Shown here in pieces: positions 9,770-19,249 of a stretch of 64,000 nt of DNA. A program made the translations under genes and the position numbers. Each line of letters begins with the position of its first letter. Positions within the stretch are counted from its first letter, which is position 1. The notes beneath the pieces were generated by a model. The model worked only from the letters and a program-made list of their open reading frames with translations, was not told where the DNA came from and ran no database searches. The stretch is from an uncultured Balneola sp. (lineage in GTDB: Bacteria > Bacteroidota > Rhodothermia > Balneolales > Balneolaceae): assembly GCA_902529365.1 (NCBI GenBank), contig CABZWK010000004.1:98642-162641 (forward strand), given 5' to 3'.

Positions 9770-11038
9770 ATGAATCCTACGACAAAAAAATTTAGTAATA
9801 CACTAAAATATGCGCTTGGGCCAGGGCTTATTCTAGCCGCAGCGGCTATTGGGGTTTCTCATCTGGTTCAATCTACCCGCGCAGGAGCCTTGTACGGTTT
9901 TACCCTTGTCTGGGCTGTTGTTATAGCAAACCTTACTAAATATCCTTTCCTAGAGTTTGGCCCGCGATACACTGTTGTTATGAAAGAAAGCTTAATACAA
10001 GGCTACAAACGTTTAGGGTCTTGGGCTATTGGGTCATTTGGAGTCTTTACCGTATTCACTATGTGTATTGTTCAAGCTGCGGTTACCGTGGTTACGGCTA
10101 GCTTGGCTAATGAGCTGACCGGCCTAGACCTGTCTCCTCTGCTCATGAGCGTAATTATACTAGTAATTTGCTTATTTTTACTCATTAAAGGGCAATACTC
10201 TGCTCTTGATGGAGCCATTAAAATTATCTTAGTCGTCTTAACTATTTCAACGCTAATTGCGGTGGTGGTAGCTTTTTTTAAGCCCGACGCTATGGTAAAA
10301 CCTAACGCCCCCTCCATTTGGGACGCCGCAGGAATTTCTTTTTTAATAGCCTTAATGGGTTGGATGCCCATCCTATTAGACGCTTCGGCGTGGCACTCTC
10401 TTTGGATTATGGAAAGGAGCAAACAAACCAAACAAGTATTACATCTAAAGGAAACCCTAATTGATTTTAACATCGGGATGATTGGTGCAGGCGTACTTGC
10501 TTTGGCTTTTCTCTCTTTAGGCGCTCTTATTATGTTTGGATCCGCGACTGATTTCGCAACCAGCGGGTCCGCTTTTGCTAGCCAGCTTGTAGAGTTATAC
10601 ACGTCTACTCTTGGGGATTGGGCATACTGGATTATTATTATTTGTGCCTTTACTGCTATGTTTAGTACTACTCTAACCGTCACAGATGCATACCCCCGTA
10701 CTTGTTCACATCTTTTTAACCTCTCTCGGCTGGATCGTCCCGATGACATTCCTTGGTACTCTTCCTATAAGGGCTTGCTAGTCATCATCTCCTTTTTTTC
10801 TCTAATTATTCTTTATTTTGCAGGAAGTAACTTTATTTTCATGGTAGATTTGGCCACAAGTGTTTCCTTTTTAACCGCCCCTGTCTTTGCCATTATTAAT
10901 TATAAGCTCATTTATTCTGACCATTTTCCAGAAGACAAGCGCCCACCAACCTGGTTAAAATGGCTCAGTTGGGTTGGGTTGGTATTTATTACCGGTTTTG
11001 CTGTGTTATTTATGATTTGGAAGTTTATACTTAGTTAA
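9770..11038 (+). CDS. Nramp family divalent metal transporter-like protein
   Basis: GPGLILAAAAIGVSHLVQSTRAGALYGF; about 11 TM segments. Confidence 0.85.
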   Translation: MNPTTKKFSNTLKYALGPGLILAAAAIGVSHLVQSTRAGALYGFTLVWAVVIANLTKYPFLEFGPRYTVVMKESLIQGYKRLGSWAIGSFGVFTVFTMCIVQAAVTVVTASLANELTGLDLSPLLMSVIILVICLFLLIKGQYSALDGAIKIILVVLTISTLIAVVVAFFKPDAMVKPNAPSIWDAAGISFLIALMGWMPILLDASAWHSLWIMERSKQTKQVLHLKETLIDFNIGMIGAGVLALAFLSLGALIMFGSATDFATSGSAFASQLVELYTSTLGDWAYWIIIICAFTAMFSTTLTVTDAYPRTCSHLFNLSRLDRPDDIPWYSSYKGLLVIISFFSLIILYFAGSNFIFMVDLATSVSFLTAPVFAIINYKLIYSDHFPEDKRPPTWLKWLSWVGLVFITGFAVLFMIWKFILS

Positions 11039-11148
11039 TATCGTGCGCCGCTAATACATTAACCTATGCTTACGATGCTTATTTACTTTTTAAGGATAAG
11101 CGTGTAATCAACCATCCAAAACGACCTTTTATTCATTCTTTTTCCAGC

Positions 11149-11799
11149 ATGAAAACACGAGAGCCTTTTAATACCTGGAGTCATGTTTTCGGTGCTTTTG
11201 CCAGCCTCTTTTTCGTCTATTTATTTTTTACCCACGCCCAGGATCGTTCACCGGCCGGAATTCTTGCTCTTTTGATTTACGGTTTTAGCACTTTCGCAAT
11301 GTTTAGTTCAAGCGCTATATATCATGGCTTTAATGGTACTCCTTTGCAAATTAAGCGCCTGAGGATGGTCGACCATATGATGATTTATGTCGTTATTGCC
11401 GGGGGTTACACCCCTATTGCTGCGTCAGTTTTACCTGATAATATGGGGAAATATGTGCTTTATGGTATTTGGATCATTGCCGGATTGGGGGTCTTAAAAA
11501 AAAGTCTCTGGATGACTGCCCCTTCATGGTTTTCTACTTTACTCTACGTGCTAATGGGCTGGGTTTCTGTTCTCATTATTCCAGTTATTTGGAGAGAAAC
11601 AACCCTTTTATTTAGTTATGGTATAATCGCTGGCGGTCTTTTTTATACATTAGGCGCAATTGTATATGCCTTAAAAAAACCAAATATTTTACCTAAAACT
11701 GTTGGCTTTCACGGGCTTTGGCACGTTTTTGTTCTAGGAGGAGCATTGACGCACTTAATGTCACACTTATACTATTTCAGTAACTTTTTAGAGAAATGA
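11149..11799 (+). CDS. Hemolysin III / PAQR family membrane protein
   Basis: EPFNTWSHVFGAF, SSAIYHGF, MVDHMMIYVVIAGGYTPI, HGLWHVFVLGGALTH. Confidence 0.92.
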   Translation: MKTREPFNTWSHVFGAFASLFFVYLFFTHAQDRSPAGILALLIYGFSTFAMFSSSAIYHGFNGTPLQIKRLRMVDHMMIYVVIAGGYTPIAASVLPDNMGKYVLYGIWIIAGLGVLKKSLWMTAPSWFSTLLYVLMGWVSVLIIPVIWRETTLLFSYGIIAGGLFYTLGAIVYALKKPNILPKTVGFHGLWHVFVLGGALTHLMSHLYYFSNFLEK

Positions 11800-14700
11800 G
11801 AAGTTTTTTCAGTCTTCGCTTTTTGGTGCTAATCGCTAGCTTTCTCACTAGCAATGCCATACTATCTTTATTAGATAATAAAGCCCTCTTTGCTCAAAAT
11901 ACAACTCCTTTTTACTCTGTTGAATACAGGCCCTACAAAGGGAATTGGTTACAGCTTAACACCCCTCATTTTCGCATAATATACCCAGAAGGGCTTGACT
12001 CTATTGCGTACAAAAGTGGCCGTATTTTAGAGCAACAATACCCTTTAGCACAATCTTTAACCGGTAGCTCATTAAAAAACTTTCCCGTTTTAATTACTAA
12101 TTATTCCGACCTGAGTAATGGTTATGTACAATCCTGGAACTTCAAGTCCGAAATAATTTTAGCCCCCATTAAAGGAAAGGCAATGAATCCCCGAGGAGGA
12201 GACTGGTTAGAAACCGTGCTATCTCACGAGTTATTGCATGCCACCCATGCTAATATAAAAGGCCGCTTTCTATTGAATTCTTTCGGTATTTTTTTTGGCC
12301 CAGATTTAACTCGTAGTATAAATTTTTACCCACCCGTTGGTATTCATGAGGGCCTAGCTGTGTATCATGAAGGTAAAAACGGCCTTTCTAGTAGTCATGG
12401 TGGTAGAGGTAATTATGGTTATTTTAGGGCAAAATATTGGGCAAATTTACTCAGTGATTCTCCCTGGAGTATAGGGGATGGCCTTATTCCCACAGAATAT
12501 CATTACCCTTTAAACAGACATTATATTGCTGGATTTTTTTTTACAGAATGGCTGCAAGAAGCATATGGTGAACAGGTGTTTAGTAAAAGTTTTGAACGCC
12601 ACTATAATCGCTTTCCTTTAGGATTAGGTTTTGCCCTACGGGGTGTTACCTCAGATTGGCCCAGTAAAATGGCCCCAATCTATAGAAAATGGGCATTGGA
12701 TACCTATTCAACAGCCCATCAAGGACGAAAGAAAACCCCTATAATACTCACTGATTATATAAGTCCACTTACCAAAGAAGTTGATCAACGAAGACCTTTA
12801 TGGATTAACCCATCAAAATTCCTTTATGTTGAGAGAAAATATCATCAAGAGCAAGGGGTTTATCTTTTCGACATCGAGAGTCATGATGCCCGTTTAATTA
12901 TCGAAGATTTTTTTGTTGAAGATTATCTCTTCGCTATTGACAAAACATCAAACGAGCTCATTTATTCCGCTTATAAAAGAGGGCCGTATTCTTTTGATGA
13001 AATCTACTCGTACTTATATCGGGTATCCTACACAGAAGCAGGCTCTAAAAGCACCCTTATTCCGGGTTCAAAAAGAATGTATGCCCCCGCTGTAGACCCT
13101 CATCGAAAAAGCCTCTGGGCATTAAAAAATGATAAAAATAGTGCACAAATATATGAATACCGAAACAAGGTCTGGTCACCGTGTTCTCAATTTAATGAAA
13201 CACGACCCGTCTCAATAACCGTTCATCCCACAAAAGAAAATACCTATGCTTTTTTAATGCAAAAAAGAGGTTTTCAAGGAATTTGGCTGGTTGATGCATT
13301 TGCAGATTGTTCAGATATTATACCCATACTTGATGGCGTTGCTGATATTGGGTTTAGTAACAGCTCTATTATCGATGTACAATGGCATCCAATGAAATCA
13401 ACCCTTTTATTAAGTGTAGACAATAAAGATGGGGTACGGATTGTAGAATACGATATTGAAACCTTTCAAGCTATTGTAGTTCTAGATACAGAGTTTGCGG
13501 CTTATGAAGCTTCCTATTCTGAAGATGGTAAATTATTTAGTTTTGTTAATGAGCAAAATCAAAAAAATATCATTGCTATAGTGGACTCTTCAAGGGTTGC
13601 CGCTAATTCTTTTGAATGGCCCACAATGAATACCATAGAAATTGAGAAGAGCTCTAATAGCATGTTATTAGGAAATGACCTTTTAAATAGCTCTGCTAAT
13701 TGGACGGTCGATTCATATACGGGTGATCGATCTTGGTGGTCTCCAAGGGTTATACTACCAAAAATAATTGATCATTCTGGAACCCTTCCTAGTTCTTTGC
13801 CAGATTTTCTGGATTATGTAAATCCAATAACATACAACAGTGATTTTTCCCCATTAGACTTTTCAGAATTGGAAGTTGGTCTACTATTGCAATCAACTGA
13901 CGTATTACAAGAAAAAGCTTATCGCTTTTTAGGCACTCTTTATAGAAATAATCTATGGTATCAAATGAGCTATTCGACTAAAAAGTTTTGGCCTGGTATA
14001 AATTTTAACTTTTATAGAAAACCCAATTTTATTTATTTATCTGAAGAAGGGTCTTCTGTAGATCTAATTTCGGATGAAAGAGGTTGGTCTTTGGGTGTTC
14101 CATTAAGTTACCGCTTTCCTTCTCTTACTCGTTTTACTTCTATATCAATCACTCCTCGATTATACGTCGAGGGATCAAGATACATAGATGGATCAGGTTC
14201 TTTTTTAACGGATTATGTAGTTCAATCGAAATACGGTATTTCCTCATTTTTACAACTACGAGTTCAACAATTAACACGTGATATTCAACCTAGAAGTGGT
14301 TTTATAACTTTTATCAGTGGTCAAAAAACGTTTCAAGCATCAAAGTGTAATGAAAAAACATTTCAATCATCAAAGTGTAGTTTTATTTTAAATAATACTC
14401 AATACACCTATCGTTTAAATAACAGATACGCAATTTATGCTGATCAAAAAATGTATTTCCCCATATGGAAAAAGAAAAATATATCCACCCTGGCTAATGC
14501 AGTAGTTTTAAAACAAAGTAACAATTTATTATTTAGTACAAACAATATTAGAAGTACTGGTTTTTATTCTCCTGTTTTTCCAGAGAGTTCCTATATAGGA
14601 CGTTTTTCAACAGAAACTATTATACCTATTTGGTACGCAGATCAAGGTTTTTTTACAGTACCTAGTTCTTTAAAAACTATCTATTTAAAAGTTTTTGCCC

Positions 14701-14873
14701 ACCGTATGTATGATTTAGCTAATAAAACTAATTTTGGTTATCCCACTAGAACTAGTTTTGGTGGGGAATTGAACATTCTATTTAATATATCAAATATTAC
14801 ATTATCAGCAGGATTTGGCTGGTATTATGATGTATTAGAAGAAAAGTCAGGGTTTTTTATTGGTTCTTTTTAA
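11796..14873 (+). CDS. Large secreted protein: HExxH metallopeptidase-like domain, TolB-like propeller region, C-terminal outer-membrane barrel-like region
   Basis: 1025 aa; signal peptide; LSHELLHATH (HExxH) and GIHEGLAVYHEG; middle region of WHP/DG repeats; C-terminus aromatic-rich beta pattern ending in Phe. Confidence 0.7.
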   Translation: MRSFFSLRFLVLIASFLTSNAILSLLDNKALFAQNTTPFYSVEYRPYKGNWLQLNTPHFRIIYPEGLDSIAYKSGRILEQQYPLAQSLTGSSLKNFPVLITNYSDLSNGYVQSWNFKSEIILAPIKGKAMNPRGGDWLETVLSHELLHATHANIKGRFLLNSFGIFFGPDLTRSINFYPPVGIHEGLAVYHEGKNGLSSSHGGRGNYGYFRAKYWANLLSDSPWSIGDGLIPTEYHYPLNRHYIAGFFFTEWLQEAYGEQVFSKSFERHYNRFPLGLGFALRGVTSDWPSKMAPIYRKWALDTYSTAHQGRKKTPIILTDYISPLTKEVDQRRPLWINPSKFLYVERKYHQEQGVYLFDIESHDARLIIEDFFVEDYLFAIDKTSNELIYSAYKRGPYSFDEIYSYLYRVSYTEAGSKSTLIPGSKRMYAPAVDPHRKSLWALKNDKNSAQIYEYRNKVWSPCSQFNETRPVSITVHPTKENTYAFLMQKRGFQGIWLVDAFADCSDIIPILDGVADIGFSNSSIIDVQWHPMKSTLLLSVDNKDGVRIVEYDIETFQAIVVLDTEFAAYEASYSEDGKLFSFVNEQNQKNIIAIVDSSRVAANSFEWPTMNTIEIEKSSNSMLLGNDLLNSSANWTVDSYTGDRSWWSPRVILPKIIDHSGTLPSSLPDFLDYVNPITYNSDFSPLDFSELEVGLLLQSTDVLQEKAYRFLGTLYRNNLWYQMSYSTKKFWPGINFNFYRKPNFIYLSEEGSSVDLISDERGWSLGVPLSYRFPSLTRFTSISITPRLYVEGSRYIDGSGSFLTDYVVQSKYGISSFLQLRVQQLTRDIQPRSGFITFISGQKTFQASKCNEKTFQSSKCSFILNNTQYTYRLNNRYAIYADQKMYFPIWKKKNISTLANAVVLKQSNNLLFSTNNIRSTGFYSPVFPESSYIGRFSTETIIPIWYADQGFFTVPSSLKTIYLKVFAHRMYDLANKTNFGYPTRTSFGGELNILFNISNITLSAGFGWYYDVLEEKSGFFIGSF
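14323..14382 (+). repeat. 30-bp tandem duplication (2 units) inside the 11796-14873 gene
   Basis: aaaaaacgtttcaagcatcaaagtgtaatg followed by aaaaaacatttcaatcatcaaagtgtagtt; encodes KTFQASKCNE/KTFQSSKCSF. Confidence 0.9.
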
Positions 14874-15879
14874 CTCTACCTATTTCATACCCTGTTTCAC
14901 CAAACTTTTCAGCTGTCTCCAAAACCTTATTTACTATACTTTTATCTACAATTGCAATAAGACCAATACCAAGGTTAAAAGTTAATCTCATATCTTCTTC
15001 AGGTACATTGCCTAAATCTTGAATAAGTGAATAAATAAAGGGTCGTTCCCATGAATCCCATTTAAGATCTAAACCGAGTCCATTTGGTATTATTCTTTTT
15101 GTGTTACCTATTATTCCCCCACCTGTGATGTGAGAAAAACCTTGCACATTATTAATTTTTTTTAGTTCTGTAATGAGGCCTAGATACGATTTATGAACTT
15201 TTAAAAGTTCTTCTGAAAGAGTGGTGCCTAATTCGTTTATATAATCATCAATTTTATAGGTTGAAAATAATACATTTCGCGCCAAAGAATACCCATTGGT
15301 ATGTAGACCGGAACTTTTAAAACCGATTAAAATGGAATCTTCTTTTATTTGATCACCATTAATAATTTCATTTTCATCCACTATTCCAACAATAGTACCG
15401 GCTAAATCAAACTCACCTGGTTTGTAAATATCAGGCATTTCAGCTGTTTCACCACCAATTAATGCTACATTATTTTCCCTACAAGCTGTCGTAAAACCTT
15501 TTATTACTTCTACACTGGTCTTCTGTTCTAACTTACCTGTTGAAAAGTAATCAAGAAAAAATAATGGAGTAGCTCCACAAACAGCAATATCATTTATACA
15601 ATGATTTACAAGATCTTGACCAACCGTGTCATATTTTTGAGCCTTATATGCTACTATGAGTTTTGTTCCTACACCATCAACAGAACTCACAAAAACTGGA
15701 TTTTTAAATGTGGTCAAATTTGGTTTAAAAAAACCACCAAAGCCACCAATATTACTCAAAACCTCAACCCCATGTGTATCTTTTACAAGATCTTTAATCG
15801 AATGGACCAATTCTTCTCCTGCTCTTATATCAACACCTGAGTCTTTATATGTAAAGGTCTTTTTTTTCATGTTTCTCAA
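14857..15879 (-). CDS. purM: Phosphoribosylformylglycinamidine cyclo-ligase
   Basis: TYKDSGVDIRAGEELV, SVDGVGTKLIVA, GGETAEMPDIY, GFSHITGGGIIGN. Confidence 0.96.
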   Translation of the reverse strand: MRNMKKKTFTYKDSGVDIRAGEELVHSIKDLVKDTHGVEVLSNIGGFGGFFKPNLTTFKNPVFVSSVDGVGTKLIVAYKAQKYDTVGQDLVNHCINDIAVCGATPLFFLDYFSTGKLEQKTSVEVIKGFTTACRENNVALIGGETAEMPDIYKPGEFDLAGTIVGIVDENEIINGDQIKEDSILIGFKSSGLHTNGYSLARNVLFSTYKIDDYINELGTTLSEELLKVHKSYLGLITELKKINNVQGFSHITGGGIIGNTKRIIPNGLGLDLKWDSWERPFIYSLIQDLGNVPEEDMRLTFNLGIGLIAIVDKSIVNKVLETAEKFGETGYEIGRVKKNQ

Positions 15880-15940
15880 ATCAGTTTTTTTTCAGTTCCT
15901 AAATATAGCATCTTTCAAAATCTTCTTAGAAAGGGATTTT

Positions 15941-16335
15941 CAGTTTTTTTCCACAGGATCTTATTAATAATGATTAAATGTATATATATAGTAGTATATA
16001 GTAGGCAGTGTGGACATGTTGATAATACATTTATATATATTTAGTTGATCAATGAGGATAGTTTGTTAATAAAAAAGTGGAGAACTTTTGATTAAATAAA
16101 GCTTATCAAGCATGATTTAATGAGTATTTTTTATAAACCACAATACTCTTAACTAAACTTGTACACTTTAGTACCTGTTTTGTACATATATACCTTCATA
16201 AAAAACTAACACAAAATTTAAAAGGTATAAGTAGTGGATAAGTAAAATAAAGTGTGGAAAGGAGTGGATAAATATAATTACTTTGAATTATCCATTACTT
16301 ATGAGAAAGATTTCCACACCCCTATCCACAAAGTA
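15941..16335. other. oriC: Candidate chromosomal replication origin (DnaA-box cluster in AT-rich intergenic DNA)
   Basis: TTTTCCACA 15947-15955; TGTGGACAT 16009-16017; TGTTGATAA 16017-16025; AGTGGATAA 16233-16241; TGTGGAAAG 16253-16261; AGTGGATAA 16263-16271; TTTCCACAC near 16311; CTATCCACA 16322-16330; TAG repeats at 15989-16004. Confidence 0.55.
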
Positions 16336-16342
16336 AAAGACT

Positions 16343-16786
16343 ATGAAAGCTCTAATACAGCGCGTCACAGAGGCAAAAGTTAACATAAACGGATTAAAAG
16401 AAGGCTCCATTAATAAAGGCTTGGTTATTTTTATTGGTTTTACTAATAATGATACGTTTGAAAAGATTGAATGGGTTGTTCAAAAAATTGCAAAGCTACG
16501 TATCTTTTCAGATCAAGAGGGGAAAATGAATAATTCAGTAGAAGATATCCAAGGAGAGTTATTAATTATATCCCAGTTCACGTTATATGGTTCTGTAAAA
16601 AAAGGGACGAGGCCTAGCTTTATTGAAGCAGCGGAACCTGTATTAGCAGAGAATCTATATAACTATTTTATAGAATATGCCCGTAAACAAACTACATTAA
16701 ACATAGAAACGGGAAGTTTTGGTGCTGATATGAAGGTTGAATTAACCAATGATGGACCAGCAACAATTTTAGTGGAAAAAGAGTAA
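16343..16786 (+). CDS. dtd: D-aminoacyl-tRNA deacylase
   Basis: MKALIQRVTEAKV, GELLIISQFTLYGSVKKGTRPSF, TGSFGADMKVELTNDGPATILVE. Confidence 0.96.
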   Translation: MKALIQRVTEAKVNINGLKEGSINKGLVIFIGFTNNDTFEKIEWVVQKIAKLRIFSDQEGKMNNSVEDIQGELLIISQFTLYGSVKKGTRPSFIEAAEPVLAENLYNYFIEYARKQTTLNIETGSFGADMKVELTNDGPATILVEKE

Positions 16787-16792
16787 TTAGGA

Positions 16793-16970
16793 ATGAAAAA
16801 AGTTCAACTCGTATTAGGTCGCGGCTATGCTAGAGGGATAGCATATATAGCTATAATAGAAGGGTTGGTTAATGACGGTAAAGAAATTGAGGTTAATTAT
16901 TGATAATTATAACCCTGAATTATTATTTCGATTACCCATAAAAAGATTTAGAAAAAATGAATTTGTCTAA
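16793..16970 (+). pseudogene. Eroded patatin-like phospholipase (N- and C-terminal scraps joined)
   Basis: MKKVQLVLGRGYARGIAYIAIIEGLVNDGKEIEVNY* resembles LVLGGGGARGLAHIGVLEAL; then, shifted frame, DNYNPELLFRLPIKRFRKNEFV* resembles the patatin C-terminus. Confidence 0.5.
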
Positions 16971-17518
16971 ATAACATTTTTAATTCGTTCAAATATAGAT
17001 TCAACCGAACCTGTACCACCAATAATTTTAACTAATCCTTTTTTTTCGTAATAATTTAAAACAGGTTTTGTTTCGTTTTTATAAACAGTCAATCTGTTTT
17101 TAATACCCTCTACTGTATCGTCAGAACGACCCTGTCCACGAGAAAGGATTCTATTTATTAGTTCCTCCTCAGGAACCACTAACGATATAAGGGCATCAAC
17201 AGCGGCATTTTTATTCGCCAACATTTGATCGAAAGATTTAGCTTGAGACACCGTGCGCGGAAAACCATCAAAAACACATCCTGCAAGATAAATATCTTTA
17301 GTAGTTTCTTCTTGAACGAGGCCTACCACGACATCATCAGAAACAAGTTCTCCGGCATCTAATATAGATTTTACTTTAATTCCGAGAGGAGTTTCGTTTT
17401 GTATTGCAGATCGAAACATATTTCCGGTAGACAAATGGGCTAAACCGAAGTGGTTAACTATATATTTGGCTTGCGTACCCTTTCCTGCTCCTGGTGGGCC
17501 AAATAAAATAATATTCAT
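16967..17518 (-). CDS. adk: Adenylate kinase
   Basis: MNIILFGPPGAGKGTQAKYI, VFDGFPRTVSQA. Confidence 0.97.
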   Translation of the reverse strand: MNIILFGPPGAGKGTQAKYIVNHFGLAHLSTGNMFRSAIQNETPLGIKVKSILDAGELVSDDVVVGLVQEETTKDIYLAGCVFDGFPRTVSQAKSFDQMLANKNAAVDALISLVVPEEELINRILSRGQGRSDDTVEGIKNRLTVYKNETKPVLNYYEKKGLVKIIGGTGSVESIFERIKNVI

Positions 17519-17594
17519 GAGTGAGAGCTATGAATGTTAATAAAGAAAGGTTTCAACCTTAAACGAGTTGAAACCAAGTAGAATAAAAAAGGTG

Positions 17595-17942
17595 TTATTT
17601 AGACTCTTTTTCTTTAATACGAGCAGCTTTACCTCGTAATTCACGTAAATAAAAGAGCTTTGAACGTCTAACTTTTCCGTGTTTTTTCACTTCTATTTTT
17701 GCAATAAAAGGAGAGTTCATTGGGAAAATACGCTCGACACCAATACTTCCGCTCATTTTTCGAACGGTGAAAGTTTTGTTTGGTCCGCTACCGCGTTCCG
17801 ACAATACAACGCCTTCATACTGCTGAATTCGTTCTTTTTCACCTTCACGTACACGATAATGCACATTAACGGTATCACCAGCAGTGAAAGCTGGCATATC
17901 GTCATTGATTAGGCTTTGTTCAACTAGTTTTAGCTTGTCCAT
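17595..17942 (-). CDS. rplS: 50S ribosomal protein L19
   Basis: [69 protein letters not shown]. Confidence 0.97.
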   Translation of the reverse strand: MDKLKLVEQSLINDDMPAFTAGDTVNVHYRVREGEKERIQQYEGVVLSERGSGPNKTFTVRKMSGSIGVERIFPMNSPFIAKIEVKKHGKVRRSKLFYLRELRGKAARIKEKESK

Positions 17943-18000
17943 AATAGTACCAATGGTATTAAATAATAGGTTTGAACCTATTGTTAAGTTAATAATCTTT

Positions 18001-18684
18001 TTAGTCGTCTTTTAATAAATCTTTTCGTCTAGACTTTGTCTTTTCAATTGATTGCTCATCTTGCCACGCTTTTATTTTTTTTGGATCGCCCGATCTAAGA
18101 ACACCTGGAACATGCCACCCATTAAAATCGGCAGGCCGTGTATAGACCGGCGCTTCAAGCAGCCCATCTTGAAAAGAATCATTAAGCGCACTACCCGCGT
18201 CACCGATGGCTCCAGGTAACAGTCGGACAATAGCATCGACAATCATCATTGCGGGCAGTTCACCCCCTGAGAGAACAACATCACCGGTGCTATATTCCTT
18301 TGTTATGAGATGCTCTCGGATTCGTTGGTCAATTCCTTTGTAATGACCACAAAGAATGATAATATTTTTTTTAAGGCTTAAGGTGTTTGCTTCTTTTTGT
18401 GTAAAAGCGATACCATCTGGCGCTGTAAATATTATCTCGTCATACGAGCGCTGCTCACAAAGGTGTTTTATACAATCAAAAATAGGTTGGGGACTTAGCA
18501 CCATTCCTGGATCACCCCCGTACGGATAGTCATCTATTTTTAAATGCTTATCACTTGTAAAGCTTCGCAAATCGTGAATATGAATATCCACAAGGCTTTT
18601 ATCTTTAGCTCGCTTAACAATGCTGTGGTCTAAAGGGCCGCTTAATAATGCGGGGACGGCCGAAATAATATCGAAGCGTATCAT
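18001..18684 (-). CDS. trmD: tRNA (guanine-N1)-methyltransferase
   Basis: [56 protein letters not shown]. Confidence 0.97.
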   Translation of the reverse strand: MIRFDIISAVPALLSGPLDHSIVKRAKDKSLVDIHIHDLRSFTSDKHLKIDDYPYGGDPGMVLSPQPIFDCIKHLCEQRSYDEIIFTAPDGIAFTQKEANTLSLKKNIIILCGHYKGIDQRIREHLITKEYSTGDVVLSGGELPAMMIVDAIVRLLPGAIGDAGSALNDSFQDGLLEAPVYTRPADFNGWHVPGVLRSGDPKKIKAWQDEQSIEKTKSRRKDLLKDD

Positions 18685-19229
18685 AAATCTAAGAGGTTAT
18701 CTACGTTCGAGAATTGAATCGTTTGTTCAGTGGTATTTATCTCTACTAGGTAGGGCTTAACTAAGGGTATGAGTAGAGACCCTTTAGTAGTGGCTACCTG
18801 AACCAAAGGTTGAACGCTTGGTATATCGGTAGGAATAATGGTACCAATTAACTCACCGTTTTCGTCGAAGGCAATAAAACCATCATAATTTTTGTTTTTT
18901 TCTGGAGCACTATGCGTCCAGTTATCATATAGATGAGTATCAATAAATAAATGATGATGTTGGATAGCTTCGGCTTGCGACCGATTAGCAATTTGATCAA
19001 AAGTGACAAAGAACAAAATGGAGTTCCGTTTATTTTCAGTTCGGATAGACAGAACTCTCAAGGGGTATAAATCACCTCTATTATTTTTTAAAAAAACGAC
19101 CAAGTTTCCATGATTGTGAATAACAGAGGGGTCTGGAATTTCCCAAACAACCTTAACCTCTCCCTGAAGACCATGGGCGCGGTCAATATGACCAATGCTC
19201 ATAAATCCAGAAGGGCTTGGGTTGCTCAT
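18681..19229 (-). CDS. rimM: Ribosome maturation factor RimM
   Basis: MSIGHIDRAHGLQGEVKV plus PRC-type C-terminus LLIPLVKPYLVEINTTEQTI; operon position. Confidence 0.93.
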   Translation of the reverse strand: MSNPSPSGFMSIGHIDRAHGLQGEVKVVWEIPDPSVIHNHGNLVVFLKNNRGDLYPLRVLSIRTENKRNSILFFVTFDQIANRSQAEAIQHHHLFIDTHLYDNWTHSAPEKNKNYDGFIAFDENGELIGTIIPTDIPSVQPLVQVATTKGSLLIPLVKPYLVEINTTEQTIQFSNVDNLLDL

Positions 19230-19249
19230 GGGATTAACTCAAAGGTTAA

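Noticed and set aside
10072-10749. 225-aa minus-strand ORF antisense to the Nramp-like gene
   Set aside because: Lies wholly inside a well-supported membrane transporter gene; composition is a reverse-complement artefact.
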